From the NCBI GenBank assembly GCA_965662745.1, contig CBFIJK010000039.1, positions 1 to 32,492 of the forward strand: 32,492 nt of DNA, read 5' to 3'. Under the pieces are notes generated by a model. It did no database searches. It worked only from the letters and a program-made list of their open reading frames with translations, and was not told the origin of the DNA. The position numbers were made by a program, and so were the translations under genes. The stretch is from Anianibacter sp965662745. GTDB taxonomy: Bacteria; Pseudomonadota; Alphaproteobacteria; Rhodobacterales; Rhodobacteraceae. Below are positions 32,436 through 32,492 of the stretch, piece by piece. The first letter of the stretch is position 1, and each line of letters starts with the position of its first letter.

Positions 32436-32492
32436 ATGCGGCTGCCATGTCCTTGTTGCGGCGAGCGGGATATTCGCGAATTCACCTATCGC
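32436..32492 (+). CDS. soxD: Sarcosine oxidase, delta subunit (3'-truncated by window edge)
   Basis: Only the first 19 codons are present: MRLPCPCCGERDIREFTYR, which matches the start of the small zinc-binding delta subunit of heterotetrameric sarcosine oxidase. The CPCCG motif holds the first zinc cysteines. AAGGGG lies about 8 nt before the ATG. The alpha and gamma subunits are expected further right. The symbol clashes with the sulfur-oxidation soxD at 12660. Confidence 0.85.
   Translation, partial: MRLPCPCCGERDIREFTYR

Noticed and set aside
1..32492. CRISPR array, insertion sequence, prophage or toxin-antitoxin module
   Set aside because: No regularly spaced direct repeats, transposase, integrase or phage structural motifs were seen; all long frames fit ordinary chromosomal genes.

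Overview
The window reads as a chromosomal segment of an alphaproteobacterium, most likely a Rhodobacteraceae (Paracoccus/roseobacter type) species. The grounds are high GC with strong codon bias, the sulfur-oxidation gene order soxS-R-T | V-W-X-Y-Z-A-B-C-D-E-F, the neighbours hom-glpX-recJ, a heterotetrameric sarcosine oxidase operon, and an intergenic palindrome I recognise from that family. Assignments rest on motifs and remembered family features; no search was run.

Layout. 1-1555: 3' part of a GH42 beta-galactosidase. 1729-3927: catalase-peroxidase katG, closed by a strong terminator. 4003-5897 (minus): soxS, soxR and a YeeE/YedE (SoxT-like) transporter. 5949-15871 (plus): soxV, W, X, Y, Z, A, B, C, D, E, F, with a strong hairpin between soxA and soxB and a terminator after soxF. 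15980-16414: DUF302-like exported protein, converging on a Tat-exported metallo-beta-lactamase (soxH-like, 16419-17327 minus). 17443-17517 (minus): tRNA-Glu. 17595-21869 (minus): recJ, glpX and hom. 21968-22624 (minus): an Ala/Glu/Arg-rich lipoprotein. 22718-23775: a TetR regulator translationally coupled to a small membrane protein. 23780-26609 (minus): a vWA TadG-like protein and two TadE-like proteins. 26942-28378: gdhA-type glutamate dehydrogenase. 28541-30290: a second TadE/TadG-like pair. 30376-30963: a Cys-rich GFA-like protein. 31050-32492: sarcosine oxidase beta and the start of delta.

The sox genes form one thiosulfate-oxidising system. SoxXA attaches the sulfur substrate to the SoxYZ carrier cysteine, SoxB hydrolyses sulfate off, and SoxCD oxidises the remaining sulfane sulfur. 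SoxE and SoxF (flavocytochrome-type sulfide dehydrogenase) are auxiliary, SoxS/V/W supply thiol reductant to the periplasm, and SoxT probably moves a sulfur compound. The most informative unannotated signal is a palindrome, ATTC-N8-GAAT, found at three control points: imperfect between soxS and soxV, perfect before soxX, and perfect (8-bp arms) before the inverted soxH-like gene. SoxR carries two cysteines exactly 66 residues apart, as I recall for the persulfide sensors SqrR and BigR. Together these suggest a SoxR regulon that includes the detached soxH-like gene.

The name sox also covers the unrelated sarcosine oxidase genes at the right edge. No CRISPR array, insertion sequence or prophage gene was seen.
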